Source: Plasmopara viticola (lineage: Eukaryota; Oomycota; Peronosporomycetes; Peronosporales; Peronosporaceae). Taken from it: 64,000 nt of DNA. Positions 46,975-59,100 of this stretch are shown piece by piece; position 1 is the first letter of the stretch; each line of letters starts with the position of its first letter. The translations under genes were made by a program, and so were the position numbers. The stretch is from NCBI GenBank assembly GCA_001695595.3, contig MBPM02000107.1:124001-188000 (forward strand), in the 5' to 3' direction. A model generated the notes under the pieces. The model was not told the origin of the DNA. It made no database searches and saw only the letters and a list, made by a program, of their open reading frames with translations.

Positions 46975-49892
46975 AATCTCGTTTGACACTGGCTTATAAT
47001 CGCTTTGATTTTATTGTCAAATTCCATGCCGGTACATAAAGCCCTTAAATTGCTGGATACCAAAAAAATGTAGCAATGCTGAGTTGGATTTAGTGTAAGA
47101 AAAAGACATCTGCAATCTTTACACACGCCAATCGCCTTAAGACCAAAAATGGTGAGCCGTCTCTCACCAAAAAACCGTACATCTTCTCGCACGCCCTCTC
47201 CGTGCAAGGTGCTGTGAGACATGTCCCACCTGCTAGCATTTGTAGTCAATCGTGCGCCTACGCGGGATGTTGATTAATTTAATTCTCGCAAAAGACTACC
47301 TCGCATTAGTTAGGCGAGCAATTCGAACCACCCGGAAAGTTTACCAGTTTTTTTGCTTACGCCCTCCCTACTCCCAAGGAGCTGAAACCCTTTATGGCGT
47401 TCGAGTCACTTCTACGCTCGAGAGCTTAAGGGGCACGGGCTTAGGCAGCACAATCTCGGGTAGCTCAGGCGGTAGCGCCTACCGTTGGGTTCAAGCCAAT
47501 AAAGCTTAAGATTTAAATTCTCTTATCAGGTCGAGCAAAAAGTGGGGTACTTCCTTTTCACCAGAGATTTCTCTGATCTGGGATCACGTTAAGGAATTGT
47601 AGAGAGCAACGATCCTTTAAACGGAGTTTGAGCTCCGTCAGCGTTCACACTTTCTTGGGTCACGCCATGTGCGCTCCAAGTGGAGTCACTTATAGAGTTG
47701 TCAGAATTATCGAAGGTTGAAGAGTCCATTCCTGCTTAGGAATCCGCTGGATTAAGCCAATAACATCTTCGAGGCGATATTTCCCAAAAATAAAACGTTC
47801 TCTTTGGGTATCCCGAATTGTATATTATTTTTCGTACTATTTGTGACATCCAGTGATTGCTATGATTTTGCATCCGCATTTCTCCTTGCATCAGTGTACT
47901 GTTCGATCTTGAAGGGACTTCGCTTATTCCCTCCAAAGATGTTCTACTCAGTATTTTGCACAGGCTTGCAAAGCTTTGGTACCCGCTGATGGTGGCGCCT
48001 GTAGGGATGTTTTGCCCACCGTGTCTTGCCAGTCGCACACATGCGGTCATTAATAAGTGCACTACTATAAGCGACTTCGGAATCCGAAAGCATGGTTGTC
48101 CACGAAGGAATCGTAAGAGACGCCGCCACACCGACCATGTAAGGTGACAGCTTCTCCGCTACCTCACTTATCTATCTCAAGCGTATACTTGTCCAGGATT
48201 TATCCAAAGAGCCATACAAATACTAAATTCTGTTGATAGAGGTCGGGTGGCTGGGGACTCCGGCTTTTCCTCGCTAATCAATTGAATGCTCGCGATATCT
48301 AACCACAGCATACCCAGGATTATTTTCTACCTATTCATGTTAAGGACAAGAAATGACTCTGTGCTGCAAAATTTTTGGATCTCACAGCCATATCTTTGTA
48401 CCGTATGAACAGCCAAATAGACCATGAAATGCTTATTGTGACTACCATTCCTCCTTTTTCAGCCTGTTTTTTACTCACCGCGATCAATTGCTGGCGTACA
48501 GACATTCGCGATGCGCCACGGTCTACAACTCAAAACATTTAGATCTAGCATTAGTGCTAAATTACTTACGTGTATAGACAGCAGTTCACCCCTGTTGGCT
48601 TTCCCTTTAAGTGCTGTCAAGGAGGCATTGCCTAGTTTTGTGCCTCAAACAAAATCAATCTCGACCTTTTCTCTCATATCCGATGAAAGTTCTGAAGTTT
48701 TACTTCATCCAATGATTCTTTAAACCGAACTCTCAAGTCCAAGGACATACGTTACTTCCTAAACCTGACGCGTACCATTAAGCCATATAATGTTAAGTGA
48801 TCGATTCTACTCTCAATGACTCTGTCTCCTTGTCCTCTTTATGCTTATACCAGATGGACTGGAAGCGCCGTTGTATTTAAAACAGTCATCTTAGCATTTA
48901 TAGCATCTAATTTGCCAGCGGCAAACTCCCGTCGAGTGCTCAGAAATAAATTTATAAATGGAGCAAGCTACATAGAAATAGACGAAACTTTATGTTTTGG
49001 TAGTCTTTTTTTTTTGGGTGGTATTGCGAAACATGTTTAAATCTTTACCAAGCAGCTACCACTTAAATTTACGATTTGGCTTTGCTCGTTTTTGTTTGTG
49101 CGCCTCATTGTATAGCGTGCTACCGAGCAACATTCGTATTACCGTATCGCAGCCGATAAGTAGAATGGGATAGATTAATAATGGTTTAGGTGTGGTGAAC
49201 TACTATACTATACTCTAGGAAGCCTTATATTTTGTCGCTCGTTGATGATGGTAGGATACGCAACAAATGTAGTCAATTGAACGCAAAGCATTGCCATCGT
49301 GTCCGATGATGTTTGTACAAACGCTGTCTCGCTGCGCTTAGCAAACCATCGAAGGCGATAATAGGACAAACAGCGTTGCTAGACATTACTTTTACACGGA
49401 ATGTCTTCATGTACCATCCCTTCCTTGTAAGCAGGGGTATGGATGCTTGGATTCGAGTTCAAAACTTTGTCAGCTTAGTTGATATACAACTAGCTCGGCT
49501 TCGGCAAATAGCGATCAGGATATCGTTCTTGGCTTCATTTTTGGTAGCTACGTTACCAAACTAATGCTAACATTGAAACATATAACATTAGATCATCTTT
49601 TGAGAGCACAAGCTTCATATGGATCGCCACACCAAACATGAAGATGCTCAACAATGGTTGCTATGTTCCAGCAGGCACGAATCATGCGAAATTTGTACCT
49701 GCATCTGAAAGTGCGATGATAAGGTTTAAAGCGTTTGCAGTCTAAATAAAGCATATTCTTGTATAAAAAAATTGCCACAATAAGCAGACTCACTACCTCT
49801 GCAGTCACCTTTTGGCAGCAAGCTAATGAAACAAGCATTTGTGATTTGTGATGTACGAATGATGTGAATATACTACGATATGAAAACAATTA
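46975..49892. other. Gene-free repeat-like stretch
   Basis: Frames at 46947-47249 (minus), 47736-48138 (minus) and 48511-48723 (plus) are open but no family can be named; 47736-48138 has transposon-like composition. The 5' region of EEP copy 2 lies at the left end. A tRNA-like word pair is at 47461-47497 (listed separately). Confidence 0.4.
47461..47497 (+). repeat. tRNA-like A-box and B-box pair, possible SINE head
   Basis: TAGCTCAGGCGG (47461-47472) fits the Pol III A box, also the D-arm of tRNAs, with one mismatch. GGGTTCAAGCC (47487-47497) fits the B box and T-arm. The gap is too short for an anticodon arm, so this is not a working tRNA. It may be a tRNA-derived SINE head or a deleted tRNA pseudogene. 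Confidence 0.4.
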
Positions 49893-49980
49893 CGGAAAAG
49901 GTTGGGATGATAAGCAAATGCTCGCGCGCTTCGGGCAGGTGCTCTCGGGCATCTGCAGGTCTCTAACGAGTCTCACCCTT
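49893..49980 (+). mobile_element. LINE 5'-end fragment lacking a 3' end
   Basis: From cggaaaaggttggg the sequence matches the LINE 5' leader, with about 30 bp lost after ggttggg, then gctcgcgcgcttcgggcagg onward until tctcaccct. The rest of the element and the tail are missing. Confidence 0.8.
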
Positions 49981-51219
49981 GGCACGCTGTTCTCTGTATT
50001 AGAAATGTCAATATCAGTACAAACTCGCCCAGCGATTTACAACAGTTTTGACGCTGTTGTGGCCCAGCGTGATGTGTGTCGCTTTCTTGTTTCCCAATTT
50101 TTTTTTTGTCAAACCTGTTGTAAAACTCTCCAGTAATTTATTGAGAACATACTAACGCATTTCGTTTTTAATTGAGCGCATGAGTTTGTATAAGACATTG
50201 AATTACAAGGCAAAGCAAATCTTAAGTATGACGCTTGAGCCCTTGTAGGAAAAAAAAACATTGTGCGGCCTATGCTGCTTTTAGGGATCGTCTCAGCAGA
50301 TCGTATCAATAATGTCTCGGCAGCATCAATTGTAGAATATGATCAACTGTTTAATGTGCATTATCGGTCGTATGGACACATTGTACAGAGATTTAAGGTA
50401 TAATTAATGCTTAGCTAACTGCAGACAAAGATACTGCTTGTTCAACCCAGAAGAGGTGACGTATACGGTAGTGGTGGAGATTCATATCTTTGGATCAACA
50501 TCTACGATACAGCGTACCTCTTCCGTCAAGCTTTCGACCATTGTCAGGTACACGAATGTTTACGCTTTCAAATACAGAATTTTACCGTTTCTTTGCCGCC
50601 GTAAGCTCAAGGTCATACAGAATTTTGACCATCGATATGTTGATTGGAAATCCTGATTGTATTAAAGGCCAAGCTTTACATAATCAAATCTTAATTAAAG
50701 GATATATTGTTCATGAGCTCGCATTGGTCTACTTATGAAGTTGGGACTACCGAATACACTTTCACACTTGGTTTGCACTAAAACGTTATTTCTGTTGATG
50801 TGGAGAGCATGATTCTCGTTAGTGAAATTCGATAGATTTCTACTTCTTGGCCAAACATTGGATGTATTCAACCATCCCCGTATCTAAAGCCATCGATGTA
50901 TATCTGAAAGAAATTCTTAAAGTGACCGAACTGAAGAATATATGAGAAGTACTACATATGGTCAGTACTGCTTGAATGCTTGCTGCTGTAATGCAGCTTT
51001 CCGTTTGCAATCTCTTTGGTAGATAGGCTGTGCCTGGCTATAGTGATTTTGGGGAAACTAAAATGCTGGATGTCAGATCTTACCTCCTATAAATTGTTTC
51101 ATATAAAATTAGCTGCTCGAAAGTAAATATATGCTATACGGGTACGGTACACTGATGGCTTCGAGAACATTGGTACAGTGGACAGACGTATCCGTCATTT
51201 TGACACAATACCGGTTACT
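49981..51219. other. Gene-free stretch upstream of the TTC1-like gene
   Basis: AT-rich sequence with overlapping unrecognised frames (50438-50738). No supported gene. The TTC1-like promoter should lie in the last few hundred bases. Confidence 0.4.
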
Positions 51220-52123
51220 ATGGAGTCTCGCTTTGAGGTGCTGGAAGAGGAGACGCACTTTCCTGTGACAAACCCAACGAGCGACGAGAAGGAGGCTAAA
51301 ATTTTGCCTGGAGTGTCGCTCGAGGAAGAAACGTTGGAGCAGCAACTAGAGCGCCTCGTGCTCAGTGTGAACAACGACGACGTGGACAAGGATGGCCCGA
51401 AGGAGAAGGAAGACGACGTGAAAAACAAGACTGATAATGTCAAAAAGGCATCGAGTGCTAAAGAACTTGGCAATAAGTGCGTTCTTGTATCTTCTGATGT
51501 GAGTGACTGTACGCGGCTGACAACTATGATTGAATATTAGGTTTTTTGCACGAGGCAGCTATCTAGACGCCATCGAGTGCTACACAACAGCTCTAAAGCT
51601 CTGCCCTGCAGAAGATGAGTATGCGTACAATAGGGTGCGTCTGATCGTAAGTTGAGTGCTTCACAAGACCTTATAGTCGGCTCTTTCGTTATACAAACAG
51701 GCAGTCTACTTTAGCAACCGAGCAGCATGTCTGATGCACATCGGACGGACTGAAGAGTCGGTGGATGATTGTACACAGGCAGTGACGCTTTCGCCTACGT
51801 ATGTGAAGGCCATTTTGCGGCGAGCAGAGGCTTTTGAAAAGATGGACAAATTGGAGGAGGCATTAGCAGATTACGACGCCGTACTAAAGATCGACCCAAT
51901 GGTGCCATCTGCGGTCCAGAATCATGGGCGACTCAAAAAGATTGTGCACGAGCGGCAGGAGAAGATGAAGGCAGAAATGTTGGACAAGCTCAAGGGATTC
52001 GGGAATACGATCCTGGGTAAATTTGGACTAAGCACTGACAACTTTCAGATGGTGCAAGACCCTGCTACCGGATCCTACAGCGTCAACTTTCAGCAAAATC
52101 CAGGACAGCAGCAGTCGAAGTAA
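51220..52123 (+). CDS. TTC1: Tetratricopeptide repeat protein, TTC1-like
   Basis: Three exons (51220-51476, 51541-51634, 51701-52123) join in frame to 257 residues; introns are 64 and 66 bp. An acidic N-terminal third is followed by three TPR motifs from KELGNKFFARGSYLDAIECY through YFSNRAACLMHIGRTEE to YVKAILRRAEAFEKMDKLEE. The C-terminal block is diagnostic of TTC1: EMLDKLKGFGNTILGKFGLS, then NFQMVQDPATGSYSVNFQQN. TTC1 is a small cytosolic adaptor linked to Hsp90 and G-protein signalling in animals; the role here is inferred only from resemblance. Its stop is 79 bp from that of the convergent DRC10 gene. Confidence 0.92.
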
Positions 52124-52202
52124 GCGGTGTCTGGACAGTAACGAGGTCTTTGTAATAAACTGGTCATCTCGATAGTTCGCTTTCCTTAAACGCGAAATCA
52201 AA

Positions 52203-53543
52203 TTACTTTTTTTTGCCTTTCTTGCTCCCCTTTTTGCCTTTCTTGCCTTTCTTGCTCTTGTTTACCATCTTGGTGTACTCTCGGCGGCACAAAATCCCGC
52301 GATACACTTTTTGAATTTTAGTAGCCGCGTTAAAAATTTTCTGTATATATGTCATGTCGTGAGCTAACAGGCTTTAACAGGTGCATGTTTAGCTCACCAT
52401 TTGCTTCTCGTGCTCTAGTGCTCGGATCTCTGCCAGTATCTGCTCCTCAGCAGCTATACGATATTGCTCCTCATCAATCTATCAACAAGTGCATTCACCA
52501 CTTAAATCTACTGGCATTGTGTAATTGTTGACGACAAGCTTGTGTACCTTTATAAAAAACTCACTGAGCCGCTCGCATTGCTCGCGCTCGTTTCGTAACG
52601 TCTCTTCCAGCATAACTTGTTCGGCTGACAAACTTTCTAGCTCGCTGTCATGTTTCTCGACGGCTGCTGCGACCTCAGCAGCCATCTTGCTCTTCTTTTT
52701 GCGAAGTATTTCCTCTTTTTCTTGATGCTCCTGTGCCATTGTCACAGCTCGCTTCTCTAGCGCAGACACTTGATTAAATAACTCTTTTATTTCTTCCGAG
52801 TGCAGATCATATGCTTTAGCTTGTGCCTCCTTGACTTCAGCATCAATCATCGCCAGTTCAAGCGAAGCATTCTGCCAAATACACAGAAAGTATATCAGAC
52901 CTTAATAAGCATAAGCTTGTGTGCCTTGCACAACAAAAATTATTACCTGGTCGATCCTTTGCAATTCGATGCGTAGCTTCTGCACCTGTGCATCGAGCAC
53001 TGCCACTTCTTCTTCTTTGGTTTTCTGCAGCTCCTTAAGTTTCTCTCGAATTGCCGACCGTTCATCGTCCGCTTGTTTTAAACGGCTTTCAGCCGCAACC
53101 ATTAGCTCCTTCTTGGACAATGCATCCTCTAGTGTCTTGTCTAATTTTGCACGTGTGAGATCCGTGAGCTCAGACAATGTTTTAACTAACATTTCCAAGT
53201 CCTTAGAGCGACCGTGTGCCGTTGTGCCATTGTGGTAAAGCACCTCCACAGCTACCGGATTTTCACGAAGGTCTCGACAGAGCGCTCTTGCCGTCATCCG
53301 AATCTGATTAGCTATTTCATCGCGCCGAGAATCCATTGCTTGACTAGCCTGCATATGAAGCTGCTCCCATCGCCAATGCTCACGTAACAACTCGGCTGAG
53401 TTGAGGCATCGATTTTCGCGGAGCGAGTCTAGCAAAGAGTTTTGTGGCTCTAGCGGTACGTAGGTGAGGTTGTTGAGGCGGTCTAAGAGATCACCCATAA
53501 TTGCCATCATACGCTGTGATTCGACATTAGTTAACTTCTGCAT
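52203..53543 (-). CDS. DRC10: Dynein regulatory complex protein 10 (IQCD) homologue
   Basis: Four exons (53543-52947, 52871-52548, 52478-52398, 52340-52203) join in frame to 379 residues. The start KLTNVESQRMMAIMGDLLDR matches the opening of the IQCD family (KLT-EA-RIM). The middle is coiled coil (about 130-320). Near the C-terminus an IQ motif (ATKIQKVYRGILCRREY) is followed by a Lys/Gly tail (SKKGKKGKKGSKKGKKK), as in animal IQCD. DRC10 is part of the nexin-dynein regulatory complex that links axonemal doublets, so the gene implies a motile flagellum, here of zoospores. Human IQCD has 449 residues; this one lacks part of the N-terminus. The stop is 79 bp from that of the TTC1-like gene. Confidence 0.9.
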
Positions 53544-54049
53544 GAATGCTTGTAGCAGTAACTAGTTCTGGGAATAGTCCTCATGAAAAGCCGCGAGGCC
53601 AATAGCGATAATTTAATTCGTACGGAACGCACTATTAATACCTATAGTACAAAGAAATTTCTCGCTTGTTAGCTTTGCAAAATGCCATTGGAAGCTTCAC
53701 GAATGGATGCTTGTACAGCCAAGGGAAATACAGGTGATATCACTATCTACATTCTTATTAATTGAATATGAGCATAATTTCTTTTGGCTGCGCCAAGGAA
53801 CTTTACTCAGCTAGAAACATTACAATTATAAGCTCAAAACGAGGGAAATAGAGCCCCCAAAATTTAGTCATGTCGTCGATTTCTCTTGGACATGAAAAGT
53901 CAGCAGACGGAGTCACTAGGACGCGGTCACATAGCACCTCACTTAGAGGGGGCACGCAGGATACATAATTAAATATGCACGCGCAATTGTACATGGCCAT
54001 AGAAACACATTTCGAGTCTTGATAAAAGTACGCCGACGAACGATTGCGG
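53544..54049. other. Gene-free upstream region of DRC10
   Basis: Includes the DRC10 promoter next to 53544. The minus frame 53803-54000 has no recognised family and may belong to the neighbouring Gypsy relic. Confidence 0.4.
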
Positions 54050-54600
54050 TCAGCTCAAAAAAGCTGTCTGATGGTTTTCAAGGAGCACTTAAAATCGCTT
54101 CGACTGCCCAATACTATGAATTTCGAGAACTTCGACAGTATAGTCATTTCTTGTCCTGGACATGGACAAGTATGACTTGATCCTGGGCATGCTGTGGCAA
54201 GAAAGCTTAACCACTGAATAGACTGGCGAAGCTACATCAATGAACTAATTGCCTAATCCCACTCTCGAGTGTACGACTCCTAGGAAGTAAAGCTTGGACA
54301 AGTATACGCCAGACATAAATATGGAAGTTATTAGCGATATTAATGTCTCCATACAGATTGACGTGACGCCGACAGCACCGGCTGCCGAAAATACTAGAAG
54401 ATCGCTTTAAATGTGATTATAGGTGGGTAGCATAGATCATTAAATGCAAATAACAAAGTTACACAAGCGGCTAACATAGGTTCCAAGACACAGTCGGTAG
54501 CACAGCTCAACAGGCAGCAAGGCTCTGCAAAAGGCTAGCATATGTCCCCAAGACAAAGTAGGTCGCACAGATCAAGAGATGGACGACGATGTACACAAGG
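54050..54600 (+). mobile_element. Ty3/Gypsy protease-region relic, copy 2
   Basis: At about 54153 the frame reads VLDMDKYDLILGMLWQE, the Gypsy protease end with Pro-to-Leu change (family: ILGMPWL), then a stop near a second motif TGEAT. The following block shares words with 9760-9880. It is the same family as the relic at 9319, and both are inactive. Confidence 0.7.
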
Positions 54601-55794
54601 GGGGGTAACATTGCCGCTTGAAATACAACCGTGATCCCTGGGCATCACGAGTAAATAGAGATCTTAATCGTAGGGTTTATGATCAAAATAATCGTCGGGT
54701 TGCGTCAGTTGTACTCCAATAAGACAAAAGTCAGATGTGTCAGCGTGAAGCAAAGCTTAAGATATCAAAGCTACTAAGTCCTGAAAATCGCAAATATTTA
54801 AAGGTGTTATTCCTCAAAATCAATAAATTTTACACATTACGGACGTATAGGCAGCGTAGCCACGCTTGAGCTAAAGTTTTTTAAGAAACCCAAGACTTCG
54901 ACATATATTTTAGTAAAGAAAAGCTTAGATATGACCATCAGAATCCCAACCAAATTTAGTCCTGCTGTCAGCCATGAAATACTGTACTAGCAAACAATGA
55001 CTTCCGAGGGGAAAGTGGCTTTAGCTAATTAATACTTTTTGTTTTCAACGCACAGAATGACTAAGCGAGGAAGTTTAGGCCGCGTATTCGTCAACAACAC
55101 GCTACAAATGGAAAAATGAACTAGAAGTAGCAAAAAGCTCATGCTTGAATAAAGCCAAACAGTGCAGCCATACATACACAAAAAAGAGACATTTCGCTTG
55201 GCGACATGTCCGTAGCGTCGTGCTATGAGGGTAATGAAGGTTTTCGCAACGACTCCAACGGCGTTTCACATTGCTTTGACCATTACAGACTATCTTCTAT
55301 ATATGCTTTGTTAAATTAATGTCCATAGCCGCTCTTAGAAAAAAATGTCGGCTCTGGCGAAAAACAATTTAGAGTTGTTTAAAATAGGTTTCAGGGGCTA
55401 GGACTGATTAGCATCAGCAAATGTAACTTTGACGCAGAAGGAACTAATCCTTCGACTGAATTAAAGTAGCCCGGACAAGCAAGAGACCACTTTGATTAGC
55501 TTACGCCACCTCGTCCATAATCATCACCGTCGACCTTTCCTTTACGCACGTCACTTTTTTCTTGGCTTTAAAGTTTATCAGATACTCTCCTTTTACTTCA
55601 TCTAAACCTTCTCCTTTTTCCATTTCCTCGTAAAGTTTTGTCCTTTTGTGTAGCATCTCTTTTGACCTTTTAATCCAGGCAAAGTGATTTGAAAAGGAAA
55701 CAGAGCAGGTCGACCAATCGCACAAGTATAATACTTTTATCACAAAGTTTATTTCCGATCGAATTATCAAGTATTTTGAGGGATACTGGGAGAG
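54601..55794. other. Gypsy-derived or unrecognised sequence
   Basis: Broken frames between two Gypsy relics on the same strand; it may be the degraded RT portion of the same element. The minus frame 55501-55770 (KEMLHKRTKLYEEMEKGEGL) has protein-like, charged composition but no family I know. Confidence 0.4.
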
Positions 55795-56100
55795 CCGGCA
55801 CCAAAATGCTTATAATGTCATCAAGGAAAGCCTTCAGTGATTACTTGCACAAGCTTTGCCCAACAAGACAAAGCATTAAGCGTCGTTTGCGATGCTTCCA
55901 ACTATGTTATTGGCTGCGCGCTGCTGCAACTTGATTGAATTATTATAAGCTATAAGTCTGATCTAGTCCAGGCAATTCTGGAATGTCGGACGAAACATTA
56001 TATAAAGTACGCACTGGTGTAGTTTTGTGAGCGCCTTTTAAAAAGTAAGCCCGTTGCGTGCCATACAAATCAAGCATCGCTGAAAGATCGTATACATTTT
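55795..56100 (+). mobile_element. Ty3/Gypsy RNase H relic
   Basis: Frames with stops and shifts read AYNVIKESLQ (55804), LSVVCDASNYVIGCALLQLD (about 55874-55934) and KYALV-stop-FCERLLKSKP with VACHTNQASLK (about 56008-56090). Relatives read AFxxIKxSL, FxVVCDASDFAIGCALLQ, KYALVKFRVHLLGSKP and YTDHASL. A Lys codon has become a TAG stop. With copy 2 of the protease upstream on the same strand, the whole 54050-56100 stretch may be one old element. Confidence 0.8.
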
Positions 56101-59100
56101 GACGGACCAAGCGTGCAATAGTAACTCACTCAATGCATACATCTTACAAAACAATTTTCTAGTCAAAGTAAGAAATCCTCTTGTTCTTCTTTGAAAAGTC
56201 CTAAACTATTTGCTTGCTGCTGTAGCAATTGTCAGAGCTAGTATTTTGTCGAATGAAAATTGGTTGCTAAATTTTTTGAAAATGCTAATAAAACTTGGAT
56301 AGTAGGTGAGTCAATTACTAAAATAAGCACAATGACTAATCCGCTCATATTTAAAAAAGGTAAAGTATGCGCTCACAGAAAAGACACAGGTGTGGCAAAA
56401 TAGCTAATAAGATTTACAGCTTTTTTGTCTAATAGGATGCGAGCTTGAAGTCTGGCTAAAAATATGTAACGGAATCTGCATCTGCTTTCTAGATGTCGAA
56501 GCTTATTAGCTGAGGATTGGCTTAAGAGCGGTCATACACAATCGGTTTGCCCAAAGGTGCAGCGGGGCTGCTCCAAAAGAAATTGTGACACCAGGTCTAC
56601 GATCTTCGCTTTGCATGGATCTCATATTGTTATTACTAGTTTCTACGTCCTTAGATAGCTTAAGGTGATTCTTCTCATACAATTCGCTTACATGAGTCGA
56701 ACACTTACAAAAAAAAGCGTTGCGACCGACTAGCGTGCGCGTTAAGCAATTCTGCACTCTCTCTGATCAAGCGTTTTTAGTCGGAGCTTATCGCTGCTAA
56801 TTTTAATGTGACATAAGAGCACGAGGTAGCAATCAAAAGACACAGGCGAGCTTCGTCTTTGTTCCCGACGAGTCCATTGTGATTACCTTGGAAATTTTTT
56901 CAGGTATTATGGGTGCCTATGGCATTAGGCATTAGTACCAGAACTTATTGAACTTTAAGCCGACGACCTTGACCGCATTTTCCTAGACATGCACCGAGCG
57001 CCAAATTTTTAAAAGAGCTTTATAATTTATTTTGGAGCATTGAGCGCGTAGTTGCATAGCTCTGCGAGCAGTGAGTTCGACTCGCGCCCCCTGAGACAAC
57101 AGCTGACTCAGATTCGACTTTCGATGTATTTGACGGGTTGACCTTCAGTTGCTGTGCCTACTTTTGACTACATTTCGAAGTTTTTTGTATCTATCTGATT
57201 CGAAATAAAGAAAAGATTGAGCAGGCCCACGGAAATTGTTTGGTGCGTGCTCCCATCTCTTTCAATCAATTACGCATGTACATTTAGCTTTCTCTAGCTA
57301 TGAGATTAATTGGTTTGACGACGCGCTGAAGCAATTTTGGCCTCCGAGAAGACAATAACTAAATATGTGTTTTTATTTCTTAATGCTTTATTTGAGCATT
57401 TTCTCTCTTTTTTCTTGTCGTTTACTATTGCTTGAATGCACTTAGTTGCTTATAACAAAGTCACTAACGTTTTGTGAAAACTTGATTCAAAACCAAGACG
57501 CTTACTTTTTGTGTAATTTTATGTAGAACTGGTGATCCCAACAAGCCGCTCGGTGAATACCCTATCAGACTAAGAGGATTGATAGCATATTAAAGACAAA
57601 ATTCACGACATGTAGCTTATTCATTTGCGTTAAATAGTGATGAGCCAGTTAAAGGATAGCCATTATTTAGTACATACTCAATGAGCGAAAGCATACTGCT
57701 CCAAAACCACGCTAGGCAAGACGTCTTAGACGACGCAAATCACCCACTCTGTCAGGCAATCGCTCTGCAAGTGATCCAATATGACTATGATCAAAACAAT
57801 CCAAAACTACTTTTTGTTAGGAGCTCATAAAGTGGGAATATTGGCAAGAATCAACCGACTCTGAACGTCGATGTTATTGAATGATTTTCTCTACTAAATT
57901 GATCGTGGCAGGCACAACTAGTAAACAAGTATTTAACCCAATTGCTACGCAGGATCTACACTACCCACGTACCTGCCTAATTTTTTGAAGGAGCCCATAG
58001 AGGTCGCAACTGATATGCCAGCAGCTTAACGGCACTGACAAGTTTGTCAAACGCGCAGCTGTATTCGGTAAAAGTTAAGCGCGCTGACGCAATTTCCTTT
58101 ATGCGCATATATGCTTAGAACATACAGCTTCAGCCACTAGAGTGGGCGCCTACCATTTTTTTCTCTAGTTTTGTCCATGATCATCGCAAATTGGTGATTG
58201 GCGAGCCTCATTGAAAATTCGAGAACGTAAACTCTTATCATAATAAAAGCACCGCTGGAAAGTATCACTGGCTAAAACGCCGTGACAATTTGCCCAGATC
58301 AACAAACTACTCTCTCATGGGTCTGCAGCAAGCCTACGCTAATGTTAACGACGCCAGACTAAGACACTTTTTGTGTTTGTCTACTCAAAAAAGCCGGCCA
58401 ATTCATGAGAGTTTTGATCTTAGCCGAGATTGCCCGAAGACGTATAACCCTCGAAAAAGCTCTTTTGCACTGAAGACACAACTACCTGCGCTAGCATAAA
58501 GCTAATTTGTGCACAAGCACTAGGGATCTGTTGCAACTGGGCGATGTTTTGTTCACGTACGTCTTCCCGGACTCTACACGACTATGCACATAATCTTTTA
58601 TCAACATAAGTATGAGATCTCGCCCTGTGGAGCCTAAACACTTCCGTTTATGCGACTTAGGAGTTTTTGAGGTATGAGTAGCCACCCCTAGAAACAACCA
58701 CTTCAAATGCTCACCGCTACCAACGGTATTTTTCTCTCTCGCACGAAAAGGTAAAATTCTTGTCCGACAAGTCGATTGCTTGGCAAATCGTATATACAGC
58801 CATGCTGTTCGCGGCACAATTTGCTGAAAATCAGCGCCTATGATAAGATGGTTTTATTTTTAAATGTCACCTTTCCACATTTGTATCTGGCTTTCTGATG
58901 CAAAATGACGGAGTTGAAGCAAAAGGCTTTCATTGCTGAACCGTTATCATCTCGTAATTTACACAAAAGATTGTGCCAATGGCGTCAGAGGGGCTCCTTT
59001 GGTATCAGCCACTCTATATTACGTAAACTATAGCTCCTAAAATTAAGTACAACCACCTTGATCAGATACCAAAAAACGAAAGCGGTCCTTGATTGGGTAC

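Noticed and set aside
46947..47249. 100-residue minus frame just upstream of EEP copy 2 as its 5' exon
   Set aside because: It is in another frame than the EEP domain, has no membrane segment, and no splice site joining them was found.
48511..48723. Ser/Leu-rich plus frame resembling a secreted protein
   Set aside because: No signal peptide, no conserved motif, and it lies within AT-rich repeat debris.
57040..57092. tRNA gene
   Set aside because: Only the T-arm-like part is convincing; acceptor stem and anticodon arm cannot be drawn.
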